Below are positions 35,313-44,799 of a DNA stretch of 64,000 bases, one piece after another (the first letter of the stretch is position 1; every line of letters starts with the position of its first letter). A program made the translations under genes and the position numbers. The stretch comes from Corynebacterium sp. (GTDB lineage: Bacteria; Actinomycetota; Actinomycetes; Mycobacteriales; Mycobacteriaceae): positions 1 through 64,000 of the forward strand of contig NZ_JAUNKC010000009.1 of the NCBI RefSeq assembly GCF_030532965.1, in the 5' to 3' direction. The notes under the pieces were generated by a model that saw only the letters and a program-made list of their open reading frames with translations, was not told the origin of the DNA and made no database searches.

Positions 35313-36989
35313 CTATTCTCGTACCCAGCTTCCGATGACACCTGGGATTACTTTGGGTTGTTCGCCCAACAGCGCTTTGAGGTTGGCGTCTCGTTCAACA
35401 CTCGCGGTAATACCCCGTATCGGCTTCTTCCGCTTACGCTGATTCTCATTATTGTTATTGTTCTGCCCACCAATCGGTGCCCCAACCATCGGGGTACCAG
35501 CACGCCCGCCACTATTTGCACCACCAGCACCAGCGGCTGACTTCACACCGCCTGCGCCAGCACTGTTTCCCACACTGCTGCCGTTGCCGGTTCCATGTGG
35601 GGTTTTCGGTGCCGCACCAACCCCACCACCAGTACCCATACCACTACCGAATCCACGGCCAGCACCACCACCAGCACCGAATGCACGACCACCAGCACCA
35701 CCGGTTCCGCTTCGCATGCCAGCTGAACCTGCCCCACCGGCCATACCGTAACCACCGATCCCACTCATACCGGCACCAGTGTTACTACGACCACCACTGG
35801 TAGCGGAGTGCCCGTGCCGGAGCCCACCAGACGCGGGAACACTCCCACCACTGATACCGCCCCGACCACCAGACACACCGGGTGTCAGTCCACTAAATAC
35901 CGGCGCATGTGCTGACACACCGGAACCACCCGGTCCTGCTCCTGTAGGAAGCCCGGTGATCGGTGGCATACCCGGTGCCGGTGCTGCCGGTGCACCCACC
36001 CCACCAGTAGTTGGAAGAGTCGCAGTCGATGCGGCCTGTGTCCCCATCCCCACAGGATGAAGCGTACTCGTCGCAGGTGAGGGCGGTGCGCCAGTAGAAT
36101 CCGACCCGATTGCGGCACTACCACCACCAACACCAGCACTGTTATCAATCATCAAATTCCGAATCACTGGTACTGCTTGGGATAACGCACCGCTATACAC
36201 CCCATGAAATGCTGTCAGATACAACTTCTCTGCTGCTTCTTTTTCCGCAGGGTTCGCAATAGTCTGCAACGCAGACAACGCTTGAGATGCCTGAGTATGA
36301 AAATGCGGAGCAATCGTCGACAACACCCCCACCGACCGAGCCATCTCCGTAGCATTCGCCGCGAAATACGACGCTTTCGCCGCAGTAGCCTTCATCCCCG
36401 CGGTAGCCCGCAACGCCGCAATCCCCTGATTCTGCGACGACAACTCGGATGCAATACCTTCTAGTTGTGTAGCGATACTCGTAGCCTGGGTGGCCATTGA
36501 TTGCCAGTCCGCCGCAGCTTGGGCGGCTTGACCCGACTGTGTCGCCCCCAGTTGTGCGACTAACGTTTCCAACGACACTGATGGAACCGGGGTAGGTGGC
36601 AGGAATGGGAAATCCGCAAACGACGCCGCCGGTTTCGACGCAAACTCCGCTACATCATGCTCAAACGTCCCACCCGAATCAGCAGTATCCAACCCACGCG
36701 ATAACGCGAGATCATGACCAGTAAACGCCATATGATTCAACCGGAGATTCATCCCCAACCACTCAACCAAATCCCGGAAACTCGCCAACACATCACGAGC
36801 ACTACCAGCCCCACCCTGAATCACCTGAGCATGATTCACACCCAACTCACGCAAACCCGACAACGACGAAAACGCACCATTAATGCTGGAACGAGATGCC
36901 GTACGACTGATAAGAAAGACATTATTTAAAGCGGATTCGATTTCACCAAATGCATGTCTGAACGATGATGAATCAATCAGCATGGACAT
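35313..36989 (-). CDS. Secreted Gly/Ala-rich ESX/PPE-like protein, copy 2 (complete)
   Basis: A 558-aa protein. Residues 1-282 are Ala-rich and predicted helical, with two helical blocks around LRELGVNHAQVIQGGAG and ADWQSMATQATSIATQLEG; no WXG motif but the layout (helical N-domain, low-complexity C-domain) resembles ESX substrates such as EspB or PPE proteins. Residues about 283-509 are Gly/Ala/Pro/Ser-rich. Then N(5), a basic QRKRKKP, and an ordered tail ending PKVIPGVIGSWVRE. No Sec signal is seen. ATG 36989 lies 2 nt after the lipoprotein stop, with AAAGG inside that gene's end. Function unknown; export route and surface location are inference. Confidence 0.83.
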   Translation of the reverse strand: MSMLIDSSSFRHAFGEIESALNNVFLISRTASRSSINGAFSSLSGLRELGVNHAQVIQGGAGSARDVLASFRDLVEWLGMNLRLNHMAFTGHDLALSRGLDTADSGGTFEHDVAEFASKPAASFADFPFLPPTPVPSVSLETLVAQLGATQSGQAAQAAADWQSMATQATSIATQLEGIASELSSQNQGIAALRATAGMKATAAKASYFAANATEMARSVGVLSTIAPHFHTQASQALSALQTIANPAEKEAAEKLYLTAFHGVYSGALSQAVPVIRNLMIDNSAGVGGGSAAIGSDSTGAPPSPATSTLHPVGMGTQAASTATLPTTGGVGAPAAPAPGMPPITGLPTGAGPGGSGVSAHAPVFSGLTPGVSGGRGGISGGSVPASGGLRHGHSATSGGRSNTGAGMSGIGGYGMAGGAGSAGMRSGTGGAGGRAFGAGGGAGRGFGSGMGTGGGVGAAPKTPHGTGNGSSVGNSAGAGGVKSAAGAGGANSGGRAGTPMVGAPIGGQNNNNNENQRKRKKPIRGITASVERDANLKALLGEQPKVIPGVIGSWVRE

Positions 36990-37984
36990 AACTAACCTTT
37001 CAAATTGAGGAACTCTTGAAATTTGTCCACTGCTTGCTGACACACCTCATGCCGAGTTATCCCAGACATGAGTCGATTTCCCATCCCATCAATGCTAAGC
37101 CGTCCACGATTCGTCGAAACCGCAATGGTGCATGACAACTCATCCGATTCATCCGGATACGTGTGAACATACATGCCCTCAGGAAGAACAAGACCAGGCT
37201 CATCACGAATTAAACCCGAAGACTCTAAAAAGTCATAGGTAATTAGATCAGCGCCTATAGAAAAGCCCACGGTACCTAAGTCAGGAGTGATTTCCAATAA
37301 CCCACAATTATTGTAGTTTTCGTGAGATACCACAGACACATCCCAAACTTTTTGACCTAATTGTTCAAATTGCTTTTCGGTGATCTCCGTGCACGGATTG
37401 AAAAGAGAGAAGTTTGGATCATTCGGATCAAACGTTCCAGTACCCGCTTCCAACACCTCACCGAGCGTTTTCGGTTGATCCGCCTGCGATGACGCTGGTT
37501 GTTGTTGGGATTGCGACTGGTTTTTGGCAGCCAAGTACTGAGCAAAAGGTGTAGATAACCCGCAGCCAGAAAGCAGAAAGACACAACACACCACAGTTGC
37601 TATCAAGACGCGGTGCGCTGAATGAGCCGTCATCTGATTAGGGACAGTCCTGGCATGCATTGACATTTTCTTGACCATTTCCTCAAAACCGCCTTTCAAC
37701 GCCACTGACAACCAGTGTAAAACCATATAGACAACGTGCTCTATACAGTTAGACTCACTCATCACCCCAACCGGTTCCATAAAAAATACCGCCACCCCCA
37801 AACGGGTAAACCACCGCCACCCTGGCGGCGTCGACAAGCACCCACGTAATTCATCACGTCGGAGATTCCACCCACCCAGCACTAAAACCCCAGGAAAGAA
37901 CCAGGCGACCGCCCACAATCCCCGACTTCCAGAAAACCAGCACAACAGCCCCAACCCAGGTGCCGCACTGGCGGCGTCGACAAG
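35765..37984. repeat. Long direct repeat, copy 2 of the lipoprotein/Gly-Ala-rich cassette
   Basis: Counterpart of 1-2213 in the same orientation, 35.8 kb away. The diverged blocks are about 36880-36978 and 37040-37433; the flanks are near-identical, with scattered single differences clustered at 36449-36720. Confidence 0.9.
36992..37678 (-). CDS. DUF3558-like lipoprotein, copy 2
   Basis: A 228-aa lipoprotein, the same length as copy 1. Signal region MTAHSAHRVLIATVVCCV and lipobox LLSGC, a Gln/Ser linker (NQSQSQQQPASSQADQPK), then the domain with FNPCTEITEKQFEQLG, NNCGLLE, SCTIAVSTNRGRLSIDGMG and the final VCQQAVDKFQEFLNLKG. The Cys pattern and ending match DUF3558-type lipoproteins. Start MVKKM at 37678 or the Met at 37666. 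Linker and last 15 residues equal those of copy 1, the middle does not. Translationally coupled to the Gly/Ala-rich gene. Confidence 0.8.
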   Translation of the reverse strand: MVKKMSMHARTVPNQMTAHSAHRVLIATVVCCVFLLSGCGLSTPFAQYLAAKNQSQSQQQPASSQADQPKTLGEVLEAGTGTFDPNDPNFSLFNPCTEITEKQFEQLGQKVWDVSVVSHENYNNCGLLEITPDLGTVGFSIGADLITYDFLESSGLIRDEPGLVLPEGMYVHTYPDESDELSCTIAVSTNRGRLSIDGMGNRLMSGITRHEVCQQAVDKFQEFLNLKG

Positions 37985-38016
37985 TTTGATTGGATGGGGG
38001 TTGTTTATGCACGAAA

Positions 38017-38052
38017 AAGCGACATGGGTAGTAAAACGTTCCCATGTCGCTT
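38017..38052 (-). terminator. Terminator of gatB
   Basis: 12-bp arms AAGCGACATGGG (38017-38028) and CCCATGTCGCTT (38041-38052), loop of 12; the minus strand continues TTTCG. Confidence 0.87.
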
Positions 38053-38069
38053 CGTGTATGGAGGTTGTT

Positions 38070-39578
38070 TTAAGAATTGAGCTTCTTAGCGATCAGCTGG
38101 TTGACCTGACCGGGGTCAGCCTTGCCACGGGTGGCTTTCATGACCTGGCCGACGATAGCGCCAACAACTTTGGTGTTACCGGCCTTGTACTTCGCCACGA
38201 TGTCTGGGTTTGCAGCCAGGGCTTCGTCGACAGCTGCTTCGATGGCCCCGTCGTCGCGCACGACTTCAAGACCGCGGGCGGCGATGACTTCGTCCACATC
38301 GCCTTCGTCCGCAAGCACGCCATCGACAGCTTGGCGGGCGAGTTTATTGGTAAGTTTCCCTTCATTAATGAGCGAAACTACCCGAGCAACCTGCTGCGGA
38401 GTAATGTGCAGCGCCTCAAGGTCAACGCCTGATTCTTTCGCCTTCTGAGAGAGGTAGGAGACCCACCAGGAACGTGCTTCACCGGAGGTGGTGCCTGCTT
38501 CAATGGTGGCGATGATAACGTCCAACGCACCGGCGTTAACCAGGTCGCGCATTTCAAGGTCAGTAAGCCCCCACTCTTTTTGCAGTCGAGCTTTACGCAC
38601 CCACGGCAGCTCCGGAAGTGTTGCCCGGATTTCTTCCACCCATTCTTTCGGCGCGATCACCGGCGGCAGGTCGGGGTCGTTGAAGTAACGATAGTCCTCA
38701 GCCGTCTCTTTGATACGACCAGAGGTGGTGGTGCCGTCAGTCTCATGGTAGTGACGGGTTTCTTGAATGATCTCACCACCGTCCTCAATGACTCGGGCTT
38801 GCCGTTGCATTTCGAACCGAACTGCCTGCTCGACAGACTTAAGGGAGTTGATGTTTTTGGTTTCCGTTCGGGTGCCAAATTCGGTGGCACCAATGGGCTT
38901 CAACGACACATTGGAATCGACGCGCATGGAGCCTTGATCCATCCGTGCGTCGGAAACACCCAGTGCTTTCACAAGGTCGCGAAGTGCAGAGACATAGGCT
39001 TTTGCTACCTCTGGGGCGCGTTCACCGGCACCGATGATTGGCTTGGTCACGATCTCAATCAGTGGGACACCAGCTCGGTTGCAGTCCACCAAGGAGGAGG
39101 TAGCGCCATGAATTCGGCCATCAGCACCACCTAAGTGGGTGAGTTTTCCGGTGTCCTCTTCCATGTGGGCGCGTTCGATTTCCACCCGCCATGGTGTGCC
39201 GTCTTCCAGCACGACATCAAGGTAGCCGTCGTATGCGATAGGCTCGTCGTACTGCGAAATCTGGTAGTTCTTTGGTTGGTCCGGGTAGAAATAGTTTTTG
39301 CGGGCAAACCGGGAGGATTCCGCGATTGTGCAGTTAAGCGCTAGTCCGATTTTGATGGCCCATTCCACTCCTTTTGCGTTGACCACTGGTAATGCGCCAG
39401 GCAGCCCCAGCGAAACTGGGTCAACGTTGGAATTTGGTTCCGCGCCGAAGTGGGCGGAGGAAGCGGAGAACATTTTGGTTTCGGTTGCAAGCTCAACATG
39501 GACTTCCATGCCCATTACTGGCTCGAATTTTTCTAAAACCTCGCCGTAGTCCATCAATTCATCAAAAGCTGCTGTCAT
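38070..39578 (-). CDS. gatB: Aspartyl/glutamyl-tRNA amidotransferase subunit B
   Basis: A 502-aa subunit of GatCAB, which amidates Glu-tRNA(Gln) and Asp-tRNA(Asn). Motifs: [18 protein letters not shown], the kinase-like cradle ([29 protein letters not shown], cited in part as [19 protein letters not shown]), [15 protein letters not shown], and the C-terminal YqeY-like domain ending LIAKKLNS. gatA and gatC are not in the window. ATG 39578 has TATAGT 8 nt upstream, a leaderless start. Confidence 0.96.
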   Translation of the reverse strand: MTAAFDELMDYGEVLEKFEPVMGMEVHVELATETKMFSASSAHFGAEPNSNVDPVSLGLPGALPVVNAKGVEWAIKIGLALNCTIAESSRFARKNYFYPDQPKNYQISQYDEPIAYDGYLDVVLEDGTPWRVEIERAHMEEDTGKLTHLGGADGRIHGATSSLVDCNRAGVPLIEIVTKPIIGAGERAPEVAKAYVSALRDLVKALGVSDARMDQGSMRVDSNVSLKPIGATEFGTRTETKNINSLKSVEQAVRFEMQRQARVIEDGGEIIQETRHYHETDGTTTSGRIKETAEDYRYFNDPDLPPVIAPKEWVEEIRATLPELPWVRKARLQKEWGLTDLEMRDLVNAGALDVIIATIEAGTTSGEARSWWVSYLSQKAKESGVDLEALHITPQQVARVVSLINEGKLTNKLARQAVDGVLADEGDVDEVIAARGLEVVRDDGAIEAAVDEALAANPDIVAKYKAGNTKVVGAIVGQVMKATRGKADPGQVNQLIAKKLNS

Positions 39579-39586
39579 ACCCAAAA

Positions 39587-39592
39587 ACTATA
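39587..39592 (-). promoter_or_regulatory. -10 hexamer TATAGT of gatB
   Basis: TATAGT, TTTTGGGT, then the ATG at 39578. Confidence 0.55.
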
Positions 39593-39702
39593 CCGTTAAC
39601 AAACTGATTTTTAGGATTTGAACAAATAACCCGTTTCCCACTTAGTGGCTTAAACGGTCGCCCGTCCGCGTCCCGATCACAGCTTCGGAAGGTTGCTCGC
39701 AC

Positions 39703-41088
39703 CTATGGCTGGGGGCTGACTGGGACAAGCTCGACTATCTGGTCGGCACAATGATTGAGAAATTCAATATCGTGACTGATAACTATCACCACTTTGCCCT
39801 CCCCAGCTAGCTCTTTCAGCAATTGTGCAATCGCCCGCAGATGTCGATAATCCACGCCCGAGGTAGGCTCATCGAAGATAACCACATGCGCGCCCAGGCT
39901 CAACGCGGTGGCGCAGACCAGTCGTTGTTTCTGCCCGCCAGATAGCGATAATGGGTGGCGGTCGGCAAGGTGATCCAGGTCGAGGCGCGCGAGGAATCCG
40001 TGTGGTGCCTCGGCTTCAACGGATTCGGTAAACAACTGCCGGTGCACGTCCTGCATGACAAGAAAGGATGATGCCGCGCCATGAATCACAGAGCCGCGTT
40101 GCGGTTTCTTAAGGCCAACTAACGTCCGCGCCAAAGTGGTTTTACCGGCACCGTTCGGACCGATAATTGCCGTGACTTGCCCCGCCGGGAACCACATGTG
40201 CCCAATATCGAGCACGCGCCGATTACCGAATATAACCTTGAGGTTTTCGACTATCACGTCAGCCTCCGTGTGCTTTTCGACGTGTCCAGGTTGCATCGTG
40301 GCTGGGGTCGTCGGCATGGCTTCGGTCAGCACGGGTCGGGTTAGCGAGCGTAGCCCCATTTCATGCACTTTTTGCTGAGATAATTCGAAAAACTCAGCGC
40401 CGCTGAAGCGGTGTGCGATGCGGCCGTGATCCAACACGATCACCTCATCAACCAGTCCGCGTAGAAAATAGAGGCGGTGTTCGGCGATGATTACGGTCTT
40501 TCCGTCCGCTTTTAGTTGTGCGACTACCGTGGTGAAATCGTCGATGGCTTTGGCATCGAGGTTGGAGGTGGGCTCGTCGAATAGTACTAGTGGTGTGTTC
40601 TGAGCAAGAGCTTGAGCGCAGGCGACCTTCTGCAGTTGTCCACCAGAGAGCTGATTGAGGCTCCGTCCTGCAAGTTCCGTGATTCCTATGCCCGCTAATG
40701 CCTCCGCACTTCGGCGAGCGATTTCGGCAGCAGGCACTTGGAAATTCTGGTTGGCAAAGGCCAATTCGGAATCAACTTCAGTGGTGAAAAACTGCGTTTT
40801 GGGGTTTTGGAATACAGTCGCGCATAGCTTGCCGCATGTATGCAGTTCGGTAGTGGAAATATCATTGCCCGCAACTGTGACTGCGCCTGAGTATTCCGCG
40901 CTGTGAAAATGCGGGATAAGGCCGTTGATCAGCCGTAGAACCGAGGATTTACCGCTGCCGCTGGCACCACAGATCAATGTAACGCTGCCCGGGGCTGGTT
41001 GGAACGAAAAATCGGTGAGGATTTCGTCGTTCGATGCCGGATACCGCAAAGTTACGTGATCAATGGTGACTGGATGAGAGGGATTCAT
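39703..41088 (-). CDS. ECF transporter ATPase with two fused ATP-binding domains
   Basis: A 461-aa protein equal to EcfA and EcfA' in one chain. Domain 1: Walker A GASGSGKSSVL, signature LSGGQLQKVACAQAL, Walker B LVLFDEPTSNLD. Domain 2: Walker A GPNGAGKTTLA, signature LSGGQKQRLVCATAL, Walker B VVIFDEPTSGVD. It powers import through the T subunit, whose stop codon overlaps this start (TGATG). Third gene of an S-T-AA operon. A GCTTTTCGACG element is present at 40272-40282. Confidence 0.92.
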   Translation of the reverse strand: MNPSHPVTIDHVTLRYPASNDEILTDFSFQPAPGSVTLICGASGSGKSSVLRLINGLIPHFHSAEYSGAVTVAGNDISTTELHTCGKLCATVFQNPKTQFFTTEVDSELAFANQNFQVPAAEIARRSAEALAGIGITELAGRSLNQLSGGQLQKVACAQALAQNTPLVLFDEPTSNLDAKAIDDFTTVVAQLKADGKTVIIAEHRLYFLRGLVDEVIVLDHGRIAHRFSGAEFFELSQQKVHEMGLRSLTRPVLTEAMPTTPATMQPGHVEKHTEADVIVENLKVIFGNRRVLDIGHMWFPAGQVTAIIGPNGAGKTTLARTLVGLKKPQRGSVIHGAASSFLVMQDVHRQLFTESVEAEAPHGFLARLDLDHLADRHPLSLSGGQKQRLVCATALSLGAHVVIFDEPTSGVDYRHLRAIAQLLKELAGEGKVVIVISHDIEFLNHCADQIVELVPVSPQP

Positions 41089-41876
41089 CAGGCTGAACCT
41101 CGTACCGATGCGACGCGAATAATAACGAACAGTACCGTGATGAGAACCAGGGCGGCGTCGAAAAGCGAAACCGAAGCCGTGCGCATCCGGGTTGGACGGC
41201 CGGGTGCACCGAGCCCACGGATAAGGGCGGCGGCTGCAAGCTCATCGCCGATCCGGGCAATGGCGGAAAGCGTCGGAACGATGATGTATTCCGCAAACCG
41301 GATCGGGCGCAGAATCAACCGCCAACCAGTGAAGCCGCGAAGCTTCATCGCTTCAATAACACCACCAAATTCTGAGACCACTACCGGGAAGAATCGAAAC
41401 ATGACTGTCAGCGGAATGATCAGCGTTTTGGGCAACCGCAACGCGTAAAACGTCTCCGTGAAGTGACTGATCTTGGTGCTACCAATCACCCACAACGCCA
41501 GCATAATGCTGGTGTAAAACCGCATTCCGTAAAACCCGAAACCCGCTAAAGCGGCAGCTGCCCAACTATCCCACCATTGTGGTAAAAATAGCAGGACATA
41601 AAATGCCGCGATAACGCCGATGAACCTAGCCGCCCGGCGAGCCCCAAAATCTAGTGCAAGAAGAACCGCAACCGTCGCAACGATCGGAAGAACCACGGGG
41701 CCAGAACCAATACCCAGCAAAAGCACATTACAGACAACAAGAAAAAGCAATTTGGTTCGCGGGTCGATACCCAGCCGCCCGCTATCCCCAGTCCCGCCAA
41801 ACATCGCAATGCCATAAGTTTCAGCAGGTAGATTTTCCACTTTCGATCGAGTTGGAAACCGAGATGGTTCGGACAT
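41088..41876 (-). CDS. ECF transporter transmembrane subunit EcfT
   Basis: A 262-aa membrane protein with about five hydrophobic segments and the two Ala-Arg-type coupling motifs of EcfT: AARFIG..., ALRLPKTLIIPLTVMFRFFP and RPIRFAEYIIVPTLSAIARI followed by DELAAAALIRGLG (the ARG motif variant). It links the substrate subunit to the ATPases. ATG 41876 follows AAGGAA. It sits 49 bp after the S subunit gene. One GCTTTTCGACG element at 41156-41166. Confidence 0.88.
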   Translation of the reverse strand: MSEPSRFPTRSKVENLPAETYGIAMFGGTGDSGRLGIDPRTKLLFLVVCNVLLLGIGSGPVVLPIVATVAVLLALDFGARRAARFIGVIAAFYVLLFLPQWWDSWAAAALAGFGFYGMRFYTSIMLALWVIGSTKISHFTETFYALRLPKTLIIPLTVMFRFFPVVVSEFGGVIEAMKLRGFTGWRLILRPIRFAEYIIVPTLSAIARIGDELAAAALIRGLGAPGRPTRMRTASVSLFDAALVLITVLFVIIRVASVRGSA

Positions 41877-41925
41877 GGCATTCCTTAAAGCGAGTCGGTA
41901 TACGTTGCTTTTCCGATCTGTGTCG

Positions 41926-42528
41926 TTACACAACACCCGCCCGACTGAAGTGCTTAGCCAGCACCCGCATTCCCATAAGGCCAGCGAGAAACGTGATAAC
42001 GAACGCTATGCAGGTCCAGACGATAATCACCGTTGGTGTGAAAAGGTTTCGCATCGTCTCAGCGTAATCAACGGAATCCATCGACTCGGCGACATAACGG
42101 AAATACTCATCAGCGTTATAGAAAATGGGTGCTAGCGGCGCGAGCGTCCAGAGGTTGAAAACCGCAAAGCCTAAGGAGTTCAATACGGCTTTGCGGTATT
42201 TTCCTGCATACGCGATGGAATCGGCGATCACCCCTAGAATTATGGACACGATGACGGTAAACCACACGTGCCCGGTAACGACCATGCCTAACCCCAGCAC
42301 TGCCCCAAGAATGGTGAATGCGCCGAAGCATGGAACTTTTGCCAGATACAGCATGATGACCATGCTGTTTATCAGAATGCCGATCACACCGCCGACAAAC
42401 ATCATGGCTGGCGTGAAAACCCCCAAGAAGCCGGAGGCAAACATCACCACGAAATACACGCAGGAGAAAACTCCGGCTACTACGAGGTTTCGAGGATGGA
42501 CGATCGAATTAGCGCGAGCAGTGGACAT
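41926..42528 (-). CDS. MptD/Trep_Strep-family ECF S component
   Basis: A 200-aa membrane protein with five to six hydrophobic segments; VVAGVFSCVYFVVMFASGFL, GGVIGILINSMVIMLYLAKV, GAFTILGAVLGLGMVVTGHV and DSIAYAGKYRKAVLNSLGFA match the MptD family of putative ECF substrate-binding subunits. It should set the specificity of the transporter, but the substrate of this family is not established and no biosynthetic neighbour gives a hint. ATG 42528 follows AGGTGG. First gene of the operon. Confidence 0.85.
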   Translation of the reverse strand: MSTARANSIVHPRNLVVAGVFSCVYFVVMFASGFLGVFTPAMMFVGGVIGILINSMVIMLYLAKVPCFGAFTILGAVLGLGMVVTGHVWFTVIVSIILGVIADSIAYAGKYRKAVLNSLGFAVFNLWTLAPLAPIFYNADEYFRYVAESMDSVDYAETMRNLFTPTVIIVWTCIAFVITFLAGLMGMRVLAKHFSRAGVV

Positions 42529-42646
42529 GCCCACCCACCTTCTTCCACATAAGGCATGGCTTAGTTAATTATGAACCACAATCAGTTTTAGTAGCGCTCG
42601 CCTTATCGGTCAAGGTTTTTATCCACAATTGCCACCCTTTAAAAGC

Positions 42647-42671
42647 GAATACCCCGAACTAAGGGGTATTC
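42647..42671 (-). terminator. Terminator of ald
   Basis: 9-bp arms GAATACCCC and GGGGTATTC with a 7-nt loop, then GCTTTTAAAG on the minus strand; 112 bp after the ald stop. Confidence 0.75.
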
Positions 42672-42783
42672 ACAGCACTCCTGCATGCGGCTACATAAAG
42701 CTAACTTGGAAACTGTCAGCATCCGTCTCCTGTCCTGCACCTCCCACACGGAAGACAGCATGCGCCACGACACGTTGGCAGTA

Positions 42784-43902
42784 TCAGTTCATACGAAGAA
42801 CCTCACCGATTGGAGTATTCTCCACCCCCAGCGCTTCGGCAACCTCAGGGTGAGTCACGCGACCACCGTGAATATTGAGACCGTGCGCCAAATGCGGGTC
42901 GACGGCGAGCGCGTCGCGCCAACCACGGTTAGCGATCTGGAGAAGATACGGCAGGGTGGCGTTGGTGAGCGCTTCGGTAGAGGTACGAGGCACCGCACCC
43001 GGCATGTTGGCCACGCAATAAAGACGCTTGCCGTCGATTTCAAAAATCGGGTCGGCATGGGTGGTGGGATGCGATCCCTCGAAACATCCGCCCTGGTCAA
43101 TGGCGATGTCAACGAGCACCGATCCATCTCGCATCGCGGAAATCATGTCTTTAGTAACCAATTTCGGCGCAGCGGCACCCGGGATAAGAACAGAGCCGAT
43201 TACCAAATCAGCATCTTTCACCGCCGCAGCGATATTGAATTCATTGGAAGCCAGAGTTTTAAGCTGCGGACCATACTGCGACGCAAGCTGACGCAACCGC
43301 TGGAGATTAATGTCGACGATGATCACCTTGGCGCCCATCCCCAATGCCACCTTAGCTGCGTTTTCACCTGCAATTCCCGCACCAATCACAACCACCTGGG
43401 CTGGCAGCGTCCCAGGAACCCCGCCTAAAAGGATTCCTGAACCGCTCATGGGGCTCATGAGATGATAGGCGCCGACCTGAGTCGCAAGCTTGCCCGCCAC
43501 TTCACTCATCGGTGCCAGAAGCGGCAACCCATGATCGCCAGTCACCGTCTCATAGGCGATCGCGGTGACCTGACGTTGCAGAAGCGCATCGGCAACGGAT
43601 GGCTCCGCAGCAAGATGCAGATAGGTAAAAAGGAGCAGGTCTGGGCGCATCAAAGCAAATTCTGATTCTTGCGGCTCCTTGACTTTTACAACCAGATCGG
43701 CGCGCTGCCACACCTCTGTGGCATCCGGTATAAGGTGGGCGCCAGCACTTTCATACGTGGAATCATCAAATCCCGAGGCGAGCCCCGCATTCTTCTCAAT
43801 CAACACCTCGTGGCCGTTTTTCACGAGTTCGCGCACCCCAGCGGGCGTGAGCGCGACCCGAGCCTCGTTAGTTTTGATTTCTTTGGGGCAGCCAATAATC
43901 AT
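42784..43902 (-). CDS. ald: Alanine dehydrogenase
   Basis: A 372-aa NAD-dependent enzyme interconverting alanine with pyruvate and ammonia. Motifs: GCPKEIKTNEARVALTPAGV at the N-terminus, the pyruvate-binding Lys region VVKVKEPQ, NAD fold VVIGAGIAGENAAKVALGMG and the catalytic Asp in DIAIDQGGCFEG. AGGAG lies 9 nt before the ATG. A single-gene unit between the ECF operon and the DUF4241 gene. Confidence 0.95.
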   Translation of the reverse strand: MIIGCPKEIKTNEARVALTPAGVRELVKNGHEVLIEKNAGLASGFDDSTYESAGAHLIPDATEVWQRADLVVKVKEPQESEFALMRPDLLLFTYLHLAAEPSVADALLQRQVTAIAYETVTGDHGLPLLAPMSEVAGKLATQVGAYHLMSPMSGSGILLGGVPGTLPAQVVVIGAGIAGENAAKVALGMGAKVIIVDINLQRLRQLASQYGPQLKTLASNEFNIAAAVKDADLVIGSVLIPGAAAPKLVTKDMISAMRDGSVLVDIAIDQGGCFEGSHPTTHADPIFEIDGKRLYCVANMPGAVPRTSTEALTNATLPYLLQIANRGWRDALAVDPHLAHGLNIHGGRVTHPEVAEALGVENTPIGEVLRMN

Positions 43903-44043
43903 GGGGAATTCTCCTAGCTGGCGTGGTACGGATTTTAGCTGCGATTCTATCCCTTTGGCCCAACACCGCGCTATGAAATATCTAGTTCTTTCTTAAGGTG
44001 TTATTTCCCACAGTTTTTTAAAGAACCGCGCTACAGACTACGT

Positions 44044-44049
44044 TATCTT
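44044..44049 (+). promoter_or_regulatory. -10 hexamer TATCTT of the DUF4241 gene
   Basis: TATCTT, TGACAGTT, then the ATG at 44058. Confidence 0.5.
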
Positions 44050-44057
44050 TGACAGTT

Positions 44058-44750
44058 ATGACCGAACGATCTTGCTTTGCGTACGCTGAACGCGCCACTG
44101 ATTCATCCGATGGTGAAACCTACCGGCTAACCCGCACTCCCCTCGGAAAATTGACAATAACCTCTGGCAGCATTGAGGCCTGCGATCCATTTGTATCGCT
44201 GGGAGAATCACTTCATTTTCCCGCCCCCAACGGCGAATTTGATGTATTCGTCACCATCGCGCATATAACCGAAGAGGAAAATCCCCATTTGCGTGAAGCG
44301 TACCTCAGCGTCGTCTTCAGCCCGGATCCTGCAGTTCGTTATGCGGATGCCATTCCAACAAATGCTGATCCACAAGAACTAGATGAAGACGACGATGACC
44401 ATGAGGTGGTTTTCGGAGTAGGCGTTGATGCTGGCACTGTAGCTTTCGTCGATAGCACAGCAGCCAAAACGGTTACCAAGCACTGCCAGGAAAACGGGAT
44501 CAATTTCGACGAGGACTTCATCGATAACGACACACCTGATTGCTGGTTCGCGCTCATGGATAGTCCCGATCATTTTAAGGCAGGGCTTGCCAATATTCCG
44601 CTGCCCTTTGTCTCAGGAAACGAAAACGTGGTGCTGAGTCACTCTGGTTGGGGTGATGGTTTCTATCCGGTACTGGCCGGATTCAGCGCGGAGGGGGAAC
44701 TAGTCAGCTACCACATCGACCTTGAAATCGTCGATTCACCTGCTCCGTAA
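44058..44750 (+). CDS. DUF4241 family protein
   Basis: A 230-aa soluble acidic protein. The diagnostic end is the DUF4241 motif: SGWGDGFYPVLAGFSAEGEL followed by VSYHIDLEI; earlier FGVGVDAGTVAFVDSTAA is also family-typical. The function is unknown; DUF4241 proteins turn up in toxin-immunity neighbourhoods in some genomes. Acidic run DEDDDDHE around residue 110. Start 44058 by the -10 spacing; no ribosome binding site. Single gene with a strong terminator. Confidence 0.82.
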   Translation: MTERSCFAYAERATDSSDGETYRLTRTPLGKLTITSGSIEACDPFVSLGESLHFPAPNGEFDVFVTIAHITEEENPHLREAYLSVVFSPDPAVRYADAIPTNADPQELDEDDDDHEVVFGVGVDAGTVAFVDSTAAKTVTKHCQENGINFDEDFIDNDTPDCWFALMDSPDHFKAGLANIPLPFVSGNENVVLSHSGWGDGFYPVLAGFSAEGELVSYHIDLEIVDSPAP

Positions 44751-44755
44751 AATGA

Positions 44756-44785
44756 GTAACCCCCGAATCTTGGTTCGGGGGTTAC
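44756..44785. terminator. Terminator between convergent DUF4241 gene and pfkA
   Basis: 12-bp perfect arms GTAACCCCCGAA (44756-44767) and TTCGGGGGTTAC (44774-44785), loop of 6. Confidence 0.85.
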
Positions 44786-44799
44786 AGGTGAGTCGGCTG

